Below, in pieces: positions 16,603 through 25,897 of a stretch of DNA of 64,000 nt. The notes beneath the pieces were generated by a model. The model did no database searches, was not told the origin of the DNA, and saw nothing but the letters and a program-made list of their open reading frames with translations. This DNA is from Micromonospora vinacea (GTDB lineage: Bacteria; Actinomycetota; Actinomycetes; Mycobacteriales; Micromonosporaceae): positions 1,302,001-1,366,000 of the forward strand of contig NZ_JADOTY010000001.1 of the NCBI RefSeq assembly GCF_015751785.1, read 5' to 3'. Position 1 is the stretch's first letter. Each line of letters begins with the position of its first letter. A program made the position numbers and the translations under genes.

Positions 16603-19600
16603 ATGCGCCCGCGCCGCTCAATCGCCGCGCTCGCGACCGCCACCGCCGCCGTGACACTCACGGCGCTCGGCGTCGCACCCACCGCGGCCAGCGCCGCGCC
16701 CACCGACCTGTTCATCTCGGAGTATGTCGAGGGTTCGTCGAACAACAAGGCGATCGAGCTGTTCAACGGCACTGGCGCCGCCGTCGACCTGACGGCCGGT
16801 GGCTACCAGTTGCAGCTCTACTTCAACGGCGCCACCACGGCCACCACGATCGCCCTGACCGGCAGCGTGGCGGCCGGTGACGCGTTCGTGTTCGCCAGCG
16901 CCTCGGCGGGGGCGGCCATCCTCGCCCAGGCCGACCAGACGACCGGGGCGAGCCTCTTCAACGGTGACGACGCGATAGTGCTGCGCCGGGGCACCACGGT
17001 GCTCGACTCGATCGGCCAGGTGGGCGTCGACCCGGGCACCGAGTGGGGTGCCGGCGTCACCAGCACCGCGGACAACACACTGCGCCGGTCGCCGAGCGTG
17101 GCTGCCGGTGACACCGACCCGGCGGACGCGTTCGACCCCGCGGCGCAGTGGGCCGGCTTCCCCGTCGACACGTTCGACGGGCTGGGCGCGCACGCAGTGG
17201 ACGGCGGTGGCCCGGTCGACGTGCCGGCCACGCTGACCTGTGGTGGGCCGCTGGTCACCGCCTCCGGCACTGCCGCGAGCCGCGAGGTGACCGCTGCCGA
17301 CCCCGACGACACGATCGTCGACCTGGCGGTGACCGCGATCAGCCCGACCCCGGCCTCCGGCTCGATCACCCGCACCGCGTTCACCCCGGCCGGCGGGGTG
17401 GGCGGCACCGCACGTGCCACGGTCGGCGTGAGCGCCGACCTCGCCGCCGGGGCGTACACGGTCACCCTCACCGCGACCGACGCGGACGGTGGCACCGCCA
17501 CCTGCGCGCTGGTCGTGCAGGTGACCAGGGAGCTGACCGTCGGCGAGGTGCAGGGTCCGACCACCGACGCCGAGTCCGGTCCGAGCGACAGGTCACCGCT
17601 CGCACCGGCGAGCGGCAACGGCACGAGCAGCACGCTGTACGACGTACGCGGCGTGATCACCCAGTTGACCCTGGCCCGTACCTCGGCCGGTGCGGAGCAG
17701 CACGGGTTCTTCCTGCAGAGCCGCGTTGGTGACACCGACGGCGACCCGACCAGCTCCGACGGCATCTTCGTGTTCATGGGCACGTTCACCTCGCTGATCG
17801 GCGGTTACGTGCCGACGGTGGGCGACGAGGTCGTCCTGCGGGCCCGGGTGTCGGAGTACTACACCTTCACCCAGCTCTCCGGCGCGTCGCTGGTCCGCCG
17901 GATCGCCAGCGACCTGGCTGTGGACACCGCGGTGGCGGTGACCGACGCGGTGCCGCCGGCCGTGCTGACTGACGCGCAGCGCTTCTGGGAACGGCACGAG
18001 GGCTCCCGGATGCGGGTACGCGCGGGCAGCGGCGCGGTGAGCGGCCGGGACGTCTTCTCCTCCACTGCCGACGCGGAGCTGTGGGTGGTCGACCGCGACG
18101 ACCCGCTGCTCGACCGCTCCGACCCGTACTCCCGGAGGGTCTTCCGGGATTCACACCCGCTGGACAACGACCCGACCCGCCTCTTCGACGACGGCAACGG
18201 CCAGCGGACGCTGCTCGGCAGCATGGGCGTGAAGGCCACCGCCGGGGACAGCGCCACGCTGCTTCCGCCGGCGCACACCTTCGACACGCTGCGGGCGGAC
18301 GCGGTGGGCGGCGTCTACTACTCGTTCGAGAAGTACGGCGTCCAGGTCGAGCGGGCGGAGTTCGCCGCCGGGGCAGACCCGTCGAAGAACAACCCGCCCA
18401 AGCCGGCCGACCGGTCGCAGGAGGTGGCCGTGGCCACCTACAACGTGGAGAACCTGTACGACTACCGCGACGACCCGTTCGACGGCTGCGACTTCGCCGG
18501 CAACGCCGGCTGTGCGGGCGTCGACCCGCCGTTCGACTACGTGCCGGGCAGCGAGGCGGAATACCGCGAGCAGTTGGCTGCGCTCGCCGACCAGATCGTG
18601 AAGGACCTGCACGCACCGGACCTGATCCTGGTGCAGGAGGCCGAGGACCAGGACATCTGCACGGTCTCCGGGGCGGCGCTGAGCTGCGGCGACACCAACA
18701 ACGCCGATGGCGCCCCGGACAGCATCCAGGAGTTGGCGCTCACGGTGGCGGCGGCCGGTGGGCCCGCGTACGCCGCTGCCTATGACCGGACCGGCGCGGA
18801 CGCCCGCGGTATCACCGCCGCCTTCCTGTACCGCACGGATCGGGTGTCGCTGGCGGCCGCGACGGCGAACGACCCGCTGCTGGGTTCGGCACCGACAGTT
18901 CAGTACCGGGCTCCGGGGTTGCCGGCCAACGCCGACGTGCAGAACCCGAAGGCCCTGAACGCGGTGTTGCCGGCGGATGTGGACACCTCGACCGGTCGGG
19001 ACGGGAACAACGTCTTCACCCGTGCTCCGCAGTTGGGCAAGTTCAGCGTGGCCGCCGCACCCGGCTCGACCGAGCGGTTCACCCTGTACGCGCTCAGCAA
19101 CCACTACTCCTCCGGCCCGGACAGCCGGGTCGGGCAGCGGCGGGAGCAGGCGCGTTACGGCGCGGCGATCGTCACCGCGATCGAGGCGGCCGACCAGACC
19201 GCCCGGGTGGTCTACGGCGGTGACCTGAACGTCTTCCCCCGCCCGGACGATCCCATCGCCACCGGCGAGCAGCCCACGCCGTCGGACCAGCTCGCACCGC
19301 TCTACGAGGCGGGCCTGCACAACCTGTGGGACAACCTCGTCGCGGACGTGCCGGCCTCGGCCTACTCGTACAGTTTCGAGGGGCATGCGCAGACCCTCGA
19401 CCACCTGTTCGTCAACGACGCGTTCTACGGCGACCTGGTGCAGGTGCGGGCGGCGCACATCAACGCCGACTGGCCGGCGGAGTTCGCCGGTGACGGCTCG
19501 CGGGGTTCCAGTGACCACGACCCGCAGGTGGCCCGGTTCCGGTCCCGGGCGTCGTTGACAGTGGCCGACGCGACGGTGGTCGAGGGCGACCAGGGCACCC

Positions 19601-19881
19601 GGCAGCTCACCTTCACCGCCACCGTGTCCCGGCCGCTGTCCCAGTCGGTGCTGCTCTGCGCCGCCACCGTCGGCCTCACGGCGCAGGCGGGCTCGGACTT
19701 CGAGCCGTACGCGGGCTGCAAGGTGTTGGCCGCCGGGCAGACGTCGGTGGCCTTCCCGGTGCCGGTGCGCGGTGACCGCAAGCGGGAGTCGGACGAGAAG
19801 TTGACGCTGCTGGTGGCAGGCGTGCCCGGCCTGCGGCTGGCCGACCCACTCGCAACCGGAACGATCACCAACGACGACTGA
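16603..19881 (+). CDS. Large secreted ExeM/NucH-like nuclease
   Basis: 1,092 residues with a signal peptide (MRPRRSIAALATATAAVTLT, cleavage after AASA). Domains in order: a lamin-tail domain (about 33-190, LFISEYVEGSSNNKAIELFN), an Ig-like segment, an OB-fold-like region, an endonuclease/exonuclease/phosphatase domain (about 606-980) and a Calx-beta domain (985-1092). Catalytic motifs seen are VATYNVENLYDY, LILVQEAED, ALSNHYSS, VYGGDLNVFP and GSSDHDPQV. It should degrade extracellular DNA, giving phosphate and nucleosides. GGAGG precedes the ATG. A strong two-way hairpin follows the stop. Confidence 0.9.
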   Translation: MRPRRSIAALATATAAVTLTALGVAPTAASAAPTDLFISEYVEGSSNNKAIELFNGTGAAVDLTAGGYQLQLYFNGATTATTIALTGSVAAGDAFVFASASAGAAILAQADQTTGASLFNGDDAIVLRRGTTVLDSIGQVGVDPGTEWGAGVTSTADNTLRRSPSVAAGDTDPADAFDPAAQWAGFPVDTFDGLGAHAVDGGGPVDVPATLTCGGPLVTASGTAASREVTAADPDDTIVDLAVTAISPTPASGSITRTAFTPAGGVGGTARATVGVSADLAAGAYTVTLTATDADGGTATCALVVQVTRELTVGEVQGPTTDAESGPSDRSPLAPASGNGTSSTLYDVRGVITQLTLARTSAGAEQHGFFLQSRVGDTDGDPTSSDGIFVFMGTFTSLIGGYVPTVGDEVVLRARVSEYYTFTQLSGASLVRRIASDLAVDTAVAVTDAVPPAVLTDAQRFWERHEGSRMRVRAGSGAVSGRDVFSSTADAELWVVDRDDPLLDRSDPYSRRVFRDSHPLDNDPTRLFDDGNGQRTLLGSMGVKATAGDSATLLPPAHTFDTLRADAVGGVYYSFEKYGVQVERAEFAAGADPSKNNPPKPADRSQEVAVATYNVENLYDYRDDPFDGCDFAGNAGCAGVDPPFDYVPGSEAEYREQLAALADQIVKDLHAPDLILVQEAEDQDICTVSGAALSCGDTNNADGAPDSIQELALTVAAAGGPAYAAAYDRTGADARGITAAFLYRTDRVSLAAATANDPLLGSAPTVQYRAPGLPANADVQNPKALNAVLPADVDTSTGRDGNNVFTRAPQLGKFSVAAAPGSTERFTLYALSNHYSSGPDSRVGQRREQARYGAAIVTAIEAADQTARVVYGGDLNVFPRPDDPIATGEQPTPSDQLAPLYEAGLHNLWDNLVADVPASAYSYSFEGHAQTLDHLFVNDAFYGDLVQVRAAHINADWPAEFAGDGSRGSSDHDPQVARFRSRASLTVADATVVEGDQGTRQLTFTATVSRPLSQSVLLCAATVGLTAQAGSDFEPYAGCKVLAAGQTSVAFPVPVRGDRKRESDEKLTLLVAGVPGLRLADPLATGTITNDD

Positions 19882-19895
19882 TCGTCGGGGTGGTC

Positions 19896-19939
19896 GACGA
19901 CGGCCCGCCGTCCCGATTGGGGTTCGGCGGGCCGTCGTC
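19896..19939. terminator. Bidirectional hairpin terminator
   Basis: A perfect 15-bp stem: GACGACGGCCCGCCG (19896-19910) pairs with 19925-19939 around a 14-nt loop. It separates the convergent nuclease and XRE genes. Confidence 0.82.
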
Positions 19940-19948
19940 CATCCTGCG

Positions 19949-20524
19949 TCAGCGCAACCGCCAGAGCTGTGGCGGCGGCGGGTCGCCGCGGTGCCTGGCT
20001 ACCCGCACCTCCCATTGGCTGCGCCGACGCATCGCGTCCCGGACCTCCCGATTGCGGTAGAACGTCTCCGGCGGGCGGGCCAGCCCGTAGATGTCCGCCC
20101 ACCACTCCCCCGGCTCGGGGTCGAGGATGGTGTCCAGGTGCGACGGGTAGCGGCGCCCCGCACCGTCGCGCGTGTCTTCCCAGTCCCGCATCGGCCTGAG
20201 CACCCGGCCGAACTCGTCGACGACGGCCAGCCGACATCCGACGACCCCGACGATCCGGCGGAGGAGATCAATGCTCGGAACAGTCCGACCAGCCTCGATG
20301 CGGCCGATGGTCGCATGGTGCACCCCGGCCCACCGGGCCAGCTCACGTTGGCTCAGGTCGGCGTGACGACGGACCGCCCGGACGATGCCGACGACCGGCC
20401 ATGGAGTGTCGGAGGGCTCGCTGAGTATGACTCTCCGCTGGGCGGTGCTGGGGCTCGGACCGTCGGGGATCCAACCGTCGGCGCTGGGTGCTCCTACATC
20501 CGGGGGTGTCGGTGAATCGTCCAT
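19949..20524 (-). CDS. XRE-family helix-turn-helix protein
   Basis: 191 residues. A Pro-rich N-terminus is followed by a Cro/CI-type helix-turn-helix (about 43-97: VVGIVRAVRRHADLSQRELA, WAGVHHATIGRIEAGRTVPS). The C-terminal part, rich in Trp, Arg and Pro, contains YPSHLDTILDPEPGEWWADI and is not a recognised domain. It is probably a DNA-binding regulator with an uncharacterised effector region. The ATG at 20524 is chosen as the likely start, but the ribosome-binding site is weak and an upstream in-frame start at 20584 is possible. Confidence 0.72.
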   Translation of the reverse strand: MDDSPTPPDVGAPSADGWIPDGPSPSTAQRRVILSEPSDTPWPVVGIVRAVRRHADLSQRELARWAGVHHATIGRIEAGRTVPSIDLLRRIVGVVGCRLAVVDEFGRVLRPMRDWEDTRDGAGRRYPSHLDTILDPEPGEWWADIYGLARPPETFYRNREVRDAMRRRSQWEVRVARHRGDPPPPQLWRLR

Positions 20525-20953
20525 GCCGCCACCGTCCCGGCTCGCCGTGTTCCTCGCAGTCCCGTTCGGCGAGCCTGTGTACAACGGAAGGAGCTGTGGA
20601 CAACCGAGCGGCTGTCACCGCAGGGAGGGTGGCTCCCGCGGGACCGGCGAAGCCGTGGGAATCGTGCAGCGCGCCCTCGCCGCAAGGGAGCGGGAACCCC
20701 AACCCCCAACTTTTGCCTTTGCTCTGCACCCCGATACGCACCGGTCGCGGTCCGTAGCTGTCGCATCCGCGGGTGCAGAGCAAAGGCTGGCATGGAGAGG
20801 TCGGGACCAAGGATCCGCGAGGCGGGACGGCGTCGGGGCCAGGAACCCGCCGACGAGGCAGGGAGCCCAGCCGTCAAGGCGACCTACGGTGCCCGCTTCG
20901 CCGCGCGCGTCACGAGCGGTGTGCGGTCAGGCGACGGTCGTCGGCGGGGTCGC
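20525..20953. other. Gene-free 429-bp stretch carrying a palindromic element
   Basis: No convincing gene. Several short frames exist but lack both coding character and family resemblance. The stretch holds the promoter side of the XRE gene and a long inverted repeat at 20715-20787. The part next to hemB (about 20800-20950) shows no clear hairpin terminator. Confidence 0.6.
20715..20787. repeat. Perfect 17-bp inverted repeat, interspersed-element type
   Basis: GCCTTTGCTCTGCACCC (20715-20731) pairs perfectly with GGGTGCAGAGCAAAGGC (20771-20787) across a 39-nt spacer. The arms are more AT-rich than the surrounding DNA. It looks like a REP/MITE-type element rather than an ordinary terminator. 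Confidence 0.7.
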
Positions 20954-21937
20954 TCAGTAGCGCTGGCGGAGCAGGCCGGCGGCCTCGACAGCCCAGTAGG
21001 TGAGGATGACCTGTGCGCCGGCCCGCTTGATCGAGGTGAGCGTCTCCAGCATCACCCGCTCCCGGTCGATCCAGCCGTTCGCGGCGGCCGCCTCGACCAT
21101 CGCGTACTCGCCGGAGACCTGGTAGGCGGCGACCGGGACGTCCACCGCGGCCCGCACCGCCGACACCACGTCGAGGTAGGGCAGCGCCGGCTTGACCATC
21201 ACCAGGTCGGCGCCCTCGGCGACGTCGAGCGCCACCTCGCGCAGCGACTCACGCAGATTGGCCGGGTCCTGCTGGTAGGTGCGCCGGTCACCCTCCAGCG
21301 CCGACTCCACCGCCTCACGGAACGGGCCGTAGAACGCGGAGGCGTACTTCACGGCGTACGCCAGCACTGAGACGTCCTGGTAGCCGGCGGCATCGAGCGC
21401 CCGGCGTACCACGCCGACCTGGCCGTCCATCATCCCGGACGGCCCGACCATGCCGACCCCGGCGGCGGCCTGGGCCACCGCCATCTCGGCGTACGCGGCC
21501 AGGGTCGAGTCGTTGTCGACCTCACCGTCGGGGGTGAGCAGCCCACAGTGCCCATGCGAGGTGAACTCGTCCAGGCACAGGTCACTCATCACCACAGTGG
21601 CGTCGCCCACCTCGGCCACCACGTCGCGGATGGCGACGTTGAGGATGCCGTTCGGGTCGATGCCGCCGGAGCCGGTCGGGTCCCGCTGTTCCGGCACGCC
21701 GAAGAGCATGATCCCGCCGACGCCGGCCTGAACCGCCTCGACCGCGGCCTTGCGCAGCGAGTCCCGGGAGTGCTGGAGCACCCCCGGGAGCGACCCGATG
21801 GCACGGGGCTCGGTCAGCCCCTCCTTGACGAACATCGGCACGACCAGCTCGGCCGGGTCGACCCGGGTCTCGGACACCAGCCGGCGGACCGCCGGGTTGC
21901 GGCGCAGCCGGCGGGGCCGGATCTCGGGGTACGACAT
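20954..21937 (-). CDS. hemB: Delta-aminolevulinic acid dehydratase (porphobilinogen synthase)
   Basis: 327 residues, full length for the family. It condenses two 5-aminolevulinate molecules to porphobilinogen. The two Schiff-base lysines are visible in [16 protein letters not shown] and [10 protein letters not shown]. The metal loop reads [14 protein letters not shown]: two Cys and an Asp at the middle zinc-ligand position, a mixed-type site. The ATG has GAGGAGGG upstream. It is the last gene of the heme cluster, 20 bp after hemD and on the same strand, so probably in the rex-hemACDB operon. Confidence 0.97.
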   Translation of the reverse strand: MSYPEIRPRRLRRNPAVRRLVSETRVDPAELVVPMFVKEGLTEPRAIGSLPGVLQHSRDSLRKAAVEAVQAGVGGIMLFGVPEQRDPTGSGGIDPNGILNVAIRDVVAEVGDATVVMSDLCLDEFTSHGHCGLLTPDGEVDNDSTLAAYAEMAVAQAAAGVGMVGPSGMMDGQVGVVRRALDAAGYQDVSVLAYAVKYASAFYGPFREAVESALEGDRRTYQQDPANLRESLREVALDVAEGADLVMVKPALPYLDVVSAVRAAVDVPVAAYQVSGEYAMVEAAAANGWIDRERVMLETLTSIKRAGAQVILTYWAVEAAGLLRQRY

Positions 21938-21957
21938 GGCAGGCCCTCCTCGAACGA

Positions 21958-23538
21958 CTACCGGAAGCGCAGGGCGGTCGGGCCCTGCACCTTCGAGCCA
22001 CGGCGCTGCTTGGCCGGCATGGCGGCCAGCTTCTCCCGCAGCTCGACGGCGTAGGCGGCGAGCGCCTCCACCAGGTCGGGCACCGAGGCGTGCGGCGGCT
22101 GGACGTCGACCCGCAGGCCGAACTCCGTCGCGGTCTCCGCCGTCTTGGGCCCAATGACGGCAACAACGGTCCGGGCGTGCGGCTTCCCGGCGATGCCGAC
22201 CAGGTTGCGGACGGTCGAGGACGAGGTGAAGAGCACCGCGTCGAAGCCACCCGACTTGATCGCGTCGCGGATCTCGGCGGGCGGCGGAGCAGCCCGCACC
22301 GTCCGGTACGCGGTCACGTCGTCGACCTCCCAGCCGCGCTCGGTGAGCCCGGCGGCGAGCGTCTCGGTGGCGATGTCGGCGCGCGGCAGCAGCACCCGGC
22401 CCACCGGGTCGAGGATCTCGTCGTGCGGCGAGAACTCGGCGAGCAGGCCCTCCGAGGACTGCTCCCCGGCGGGGATCAGCTCCGGCTGGATGCCGAACGC
22501 GCGGACCGCGTCCGCCGTGGCCTCACCGATGCAGGCGATCTTGACGCCGCCGAAGTGCCGGGCGTCGAGGCCGTGCTCGGCGAACTTCTCCCAGACCGCG
22601 CGGACCGCGTTGACCGACGTGAAGATCACCCAGGCGTACCGGCCGTCGACCAGACCCTTGACGGCCCGCTCCATCTGCGCCGGGGTGCGCGGCGGCTCGA
22701 CCGCGATGGTCGGCACCTCGCACGGGATCGCCCCGTACGCGCGCAGCCGGGCGCTCATCGCGCCGGCCTGCTCCTTGGTGCGGGGTACGAGCACCTTCCA
22801 GCCGTACAGCGGGCGGTTCTCCCACCAGCTCAGCTTGTCGCGCTGCCCCACGCCGACACCGACGGTGAGCACCACCCGGCCGGTGAAGCCGAGCGCGGCG
22901 GCCACGAAGCTGTCCACTGTCGACGTGGTCGTGTACTGGGTCTCGCCGGTGCCGTCGCCGGTCACCCCGACGCCGGTGGTGCCGTCGACCCCGGCGGCGA
23001 GCAGCCCGTCCCGGACGGCCGCGAGGTCACCGGCGTCCACGGCGAGCGCGAGCGAACCCCGGCCGACGGCCGTGGCCAGCGCCTCGAAGTCCAGTGCGCT
23101 GACGTCCTCGACGTCGGCGGCCGTACGCACACCCGGCAGCGGGACCCCGGCGTAGGTGGCCACACCCTCGGCCTGGCCGACGCCGGGCACCACCTCGAAG
23201 TGGGCGGCGGTGCGGGCCACCGCCTGCACCTCCTTGACCACCGAGTCATGCCCGAACGGATCGCCGGCGACCAGGTGCACCGCGTTCAGCCCGGAGCGGG
23301 CCGCGGAGATCAGCACCTTCGCCACGTCCCCCGGCGCGCCCTCGGCCGGGGTGAACTCGGCATCGTCCCTGGCCTCGGCGCGAACGACGGTGAGCAACGA
23401 CTCCGGGACTCCCCGGTCGTAGATCACCTGGTCGGCGTCGACCAGGGCGTCGTGGGCCCGACGGGTCAGCAGGCCCGGGTCACCGGGGCCAGCCCCGACG
23501 AACGCGATACGGCCGACGGGCTTACGGGTGCGGGTCAT
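21958..23538 (-). CDS. hemD: Bifunctional SUMT-like/uroporphyrinogen-III synthase
   Basis: 526 residues. The N-terminal half (about 5-250) is a tetrapyrrole methylase fold ([46 protein letters not shown]). Some SUMT residues are altered, so methyltransferase activity is uncertain. The C-terminal half (about 260-500) is uroporphyrinogen-III synthase ([43 protein letters not shown]), which closes and isomerises hydroxymethylbilane. The ATG overlaps the hemC stop by 4 nt (ATGA), so translation is coupled. This fusion is usual in actinobacteria. Confidence 0.93.
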   Translation of the reverse strand: MTRTRKPVGRIAFVGAGPGDPGLLTRRAHDALVDADQVIYDRGVPESLLTVVRAEARDDAEFTPAEGAPGDVAKVLISAARSGLNAVHLVAGDPFGHDSVVKEVQAVARTAAHFEVVPGVGQAEGVATYAGVPLPGVRTAADVEDVSALDFEALATAVGRGSLALAVDAGDLAAVRDGLLAAGVDGTTGVGVTGDGTGETQYTTTSTVDSFVAAALGFTGRVVLTVGVGVGQRDKLSWWENRPLYGWKVLVPRTKEQAGAMSARLRAYGAIPCEVPTIAVEPPRTPAQMERAVKGLVDGRYAWVIFTSVNAVRAVWEKFAEHGLDARHFGGVKIACIGEATADAVRAFGIQPELIPAGEQSSEGLLAEFSPHDEILDPVGRVLLPRADIATETLAAGLTERGWEVDDVTAYRTVRAAPPPAEIRDAIKSGGFDAVLFTSSSTVRNLVGIAGKPHARTVVAVIGPKTAETATEFGLRVDVQPPHASVPDLVEALAAYAVELREKLAAMPAKQRRGSKVQGPTALRFR

Positions 23539-24503
23539 TCTGTGCTCCCAAATTGCTGGGTCCCCGGGCCGGTGTGTCCTTCGTGGCCGAGGATCGAGTC
23601 GGCGCCGAGTTCGAGGAGTTCGGCGGCGAGTGCCTTACCGATCTCCGCCGCGTCGGCGGGCGTTCCGGTGCGGGACAGCCGGAGGTCACGAGTGCCGTCC
23701 GGGCTGATCACCGCCCCGCGCAGGTAGATCTCATCGCCGGTCTCGCCTTCGGCGAGTTCGGCATAGGCGGCGACGGGTGCGCTGCACCCGGCCTCCAGGG
23801 TTGCCAGAAACGCGCGTTCCGCGGTGACCGCGGCACGCGACGGTGCGTGGTCGAGCACTGCGAGCAGCTCGACCAGGTCCTGGTCGTCGACCCGGCACTC
23901 CACGGCCAACGCCCCCTGAGCGGGCGCGGGCAGCATCAGCATCGGGTCCAGCGACTCGGTGATCACGTCGAGCCGGCCGAGTCGGGCCAGACCGGCCCGG
24001 GCCAGGACGACGGCGTCGAGGTCGGCCTCGGGGCCGAGCACCCGCGCCAGGCGGGTGTCGACGTTGCCGCGGATCGGGGTGACCTCCAGTTGCAGGCCGA
24101 GGGCGTGCAACTGGGCGATCCGGCGCAGCGCGCCGGTGCCCACGGTGGCCCCGGGCGGCAGTTCGGCGAGCGTCCGGCGGTCGCGGGCCACCAACGCGTC
24201 GCGCGGGTCCTGCCGGGCCGGCACCGCGGCGATGTGCAGCCCACCGGCGGCAGCCGTGGGCAGATCCTTGTACGAGTGCACAGCGAAGTCGATCGTTCCG
24301 GCGGTCAGCGCGTCGCGCAGCGCGGAGACGAACACCCCGACTCCCAGACGGTGCACCGGCGCGTTGGAGCGGTCGCCCGCAGTGACCACCTCGACAAGCT
24401 CGACGGGGCGGCCGGTGGCGGCGGTCACCGCCTCGGCGACCTGGCCGGACTGGGCCATCGCCAGGGCGCTGCCCCGGGTGCCGAGGCGCAGGGGGGCGGT
24501 CAT
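23535..24503 (-). CDS. hemC: Porphobilinogen deaminase (hydroxymethylbilane synthase)
   Basis: 322 residues. It polymerises four porphobilinogens into hydroxymethylbilane on a covalent dipyrromethane cofactor. The cofactor Cys is in GCSAPVAAYAE. The N-terminal RLGTRGSALAMAQSG, IDFAVHSYKDLPTA and DPRDALVARD motifs are family signatures. The ATG has GGAGG nearby and overlaps the hemA stop by 4 nt, and its own end overlaps the hemD start, so hemA, hemC and hemD form one tightly coupled unit. Confidence 0.97.
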   Translation of the reverse strand: MTAPLRLGTRGSALAMAQSGQVAEAVTAATGRPVELVEVVTAGDRSNAPVHRLGVGVFVSALRDALTAGTIDFAVHSYKDLPTAAAGGLHIAAVPARQDPRDALVARDRRTLAELPPGATVGTGALRRIAQLHALGLQLEVTPIRGNVDTRLARVLGPEADLDAVVLARAGLARLGRLDVITESLDPMLMLPAPAQGALAVECRVDDQDLVELLAVLDHAPSRAAVTAERAFLATLEAGCSAPVAAYAELAEGETGDEIYLRGAVISPDGTRDLRLSRTGTPADAAEIGKALAAELLELGADSILGHEGHTGPGTQQFGSTE

Positions 24504-25897
24504 CGCGCACCTCCGGTGGGTGGGGTCGGCTCGGCGGCGTCGGCTCCGGACACGGGGTCGGTGCCGGTGAGCGCCAGGCCGAGGTCGGCGGTCAGCACGT
24601 CCGGGACGGTGTCGACCGGCGAGGTCTGCGGCACCTCAAGGTCGAACAGCTCGCGCAGCAGTGCCGCGTACTGGTCGCCGCCGGGCTCCGCGGCCAACTG
24701 CCGAACCTTGACGGTGGGCTGGTGCAGCAGCCGCTGCACGACCCGGTGCACGGTGCGGGCCACCTCGGCCCGCAGGTCATCACCGAGGTCGGGGCGACGC
24801 TGGGCCAGTCGGCGCAGCTCGGCGGTGACCACGTCGTCGGCCCGGCCGCGCAGCGCGGCCACTGTGGGTGCCACGTCGGCGCCGCGCAGCCAGGTGAGGA
24901 AGCCCTCCACCTCGCCGAGCACGATGCGTTCGACGGCGGCGGCGTCGGCGGCCGCCGGACCGTCGGCGAGCAGCGCCGCCATCCGGTCGATGTCGATCAC
25001 CTCGACGCCGGGCAGCTCGGCGACGCCTTCCTCGACGTCGCGCGGGACGGCCAGGTCGAGCAGGACCAGCGGGCCCCGGGCCGGGTCGCGTTCGGCCAGC
25101 GCCGCGGTGACCACCGCCCGGGTGAGGACCGGTTCGGTGGACGCGGTGGCGGCCACTACGATGTCCACTGTGGAGAGGGTGTCGGCCAGCTCGGTCATCG
25201 GCGCGGCACTCGCCCCGTACGACTCGGCGAGCCGGACGGCGCGGTCGGCGCCCCGGTTGCTGACGGTGAGCGGCCCGGCGCCCAGCCGGGACAGCGTGGC
25301 CACCCCGAGCGAACCCATCGCGCCGGCGCCGACCACCAGGGCCGGGCGGCCGACGAGGTCACCGTCGAGGTGCCCGGCGGCCAACTCCAGTGCGGCGGTG
25401 ACGACGCTCTGGCCGGCCCGGTCGATGCCGGTCTCGGCGTGGGCCCGCTTGCCGACCCGCAACGCCTGCTGCATCAGCTCGTGCAGCAGCCGGCCGGCGG
25501 AGTCGGCCCCGGTGGCCCAGTGGTACGCGTCACGCAGCTGGCCGAGGATCTGCGCCTCGCCCACCACCATCGAGTCCAGACCGCTGGCGACCCGGAAGAC
25601 GTGGTCCACGGCGGCGGTGTCGTAGTGCACGTACAGGTGGCTGGCGAGCGCGGTCGGGGAGCTGCCGGCCTGCTCGGCCAGCACGGCGCAGACGTCGCCG
25701 AGCCCGCCGTGGAAACCGGACACGGCGGCGTAGACCTCCACCCGGTTGCAGGTGGAGACGATCACCGCCTCGGCCACGTACGGCTGGGCGACCAGGCGGT
25801 CGAGTGTGCGGGTGAGGTCGGCAGGGGGCACGGCCAGCTGCTCCAGCGTGGCGACCGGGGCGGTCCGGTAGGACGCGCCGACGACGAGCAGTTTCAC
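24500..25897 (-). CDS. hemA: Glutamyl-tRNA reductase
   Basis: 465 residues. It reduces glutamyl-tRNA to glutamate-1-semialdehyde with NADPH, the committed step of the C5 heme pathway. The catalytic Cys is in STCNRVEVYA. The conserved VGEAQILGQLRDAY and the Rossmann motif VVGAGAMGSLGVATL are present, as is the C-terminal dimerisation helix. The GTG at 25897 (KLLVVGASYRTAP follows) overlaps the rex stop in a GTGA; upstream in-frame codons belong to the rex region and are not real. The order hemA-hemC-hemD-hemB follows the pathway. Confidence 0.96.
   Translation of the reverse strand: MKLLVVGASYRTAPVATLEQLAVPPADLTRTLDRLVAQPYVAEAVIVSTCNRVEVYAAVSGFHGGLGDVCAVLAEQAGSSPTALASHLYVHYDTAAVDHVFRVASGLDSMVVGEAQILGQLRDAYHWATGADSAGRLLHELMQQALRVGKRAHAETGIDRAGQSVVTAALELAAGHLDGDLVGRPALVVGAGAMGSLGVATLSRLGAGPLTVSNRGADRAVRLAESYGASAAPMTELADTLSTVDIVVAATASTEPVLTRAVVTAALAERDPARGPLVLLDLAVPRDVEEGVAELPGVEVIDIDRMAALLADGPAAADAAAVERIVLGEVEGFLTWLRGADVAPTVAALRGRADDVVTAELRRLAQRRPDLGDDLRAEVARTVHRVVQRLLHQPTVKVRQLAAEPGGDQYAALLRELFDLEVPQTSPVDTVPDVLTADLGLALTGTDPVSGADAAEPTPPTGGAR

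Noticed and set aside
20595..20759. A small plus-strand ORF after GGAAGGAG near 20588
   Set aside because: It has a plausible ribosome-binding site, but the frame runs into the palindromic element and shows no coding bias or homology.
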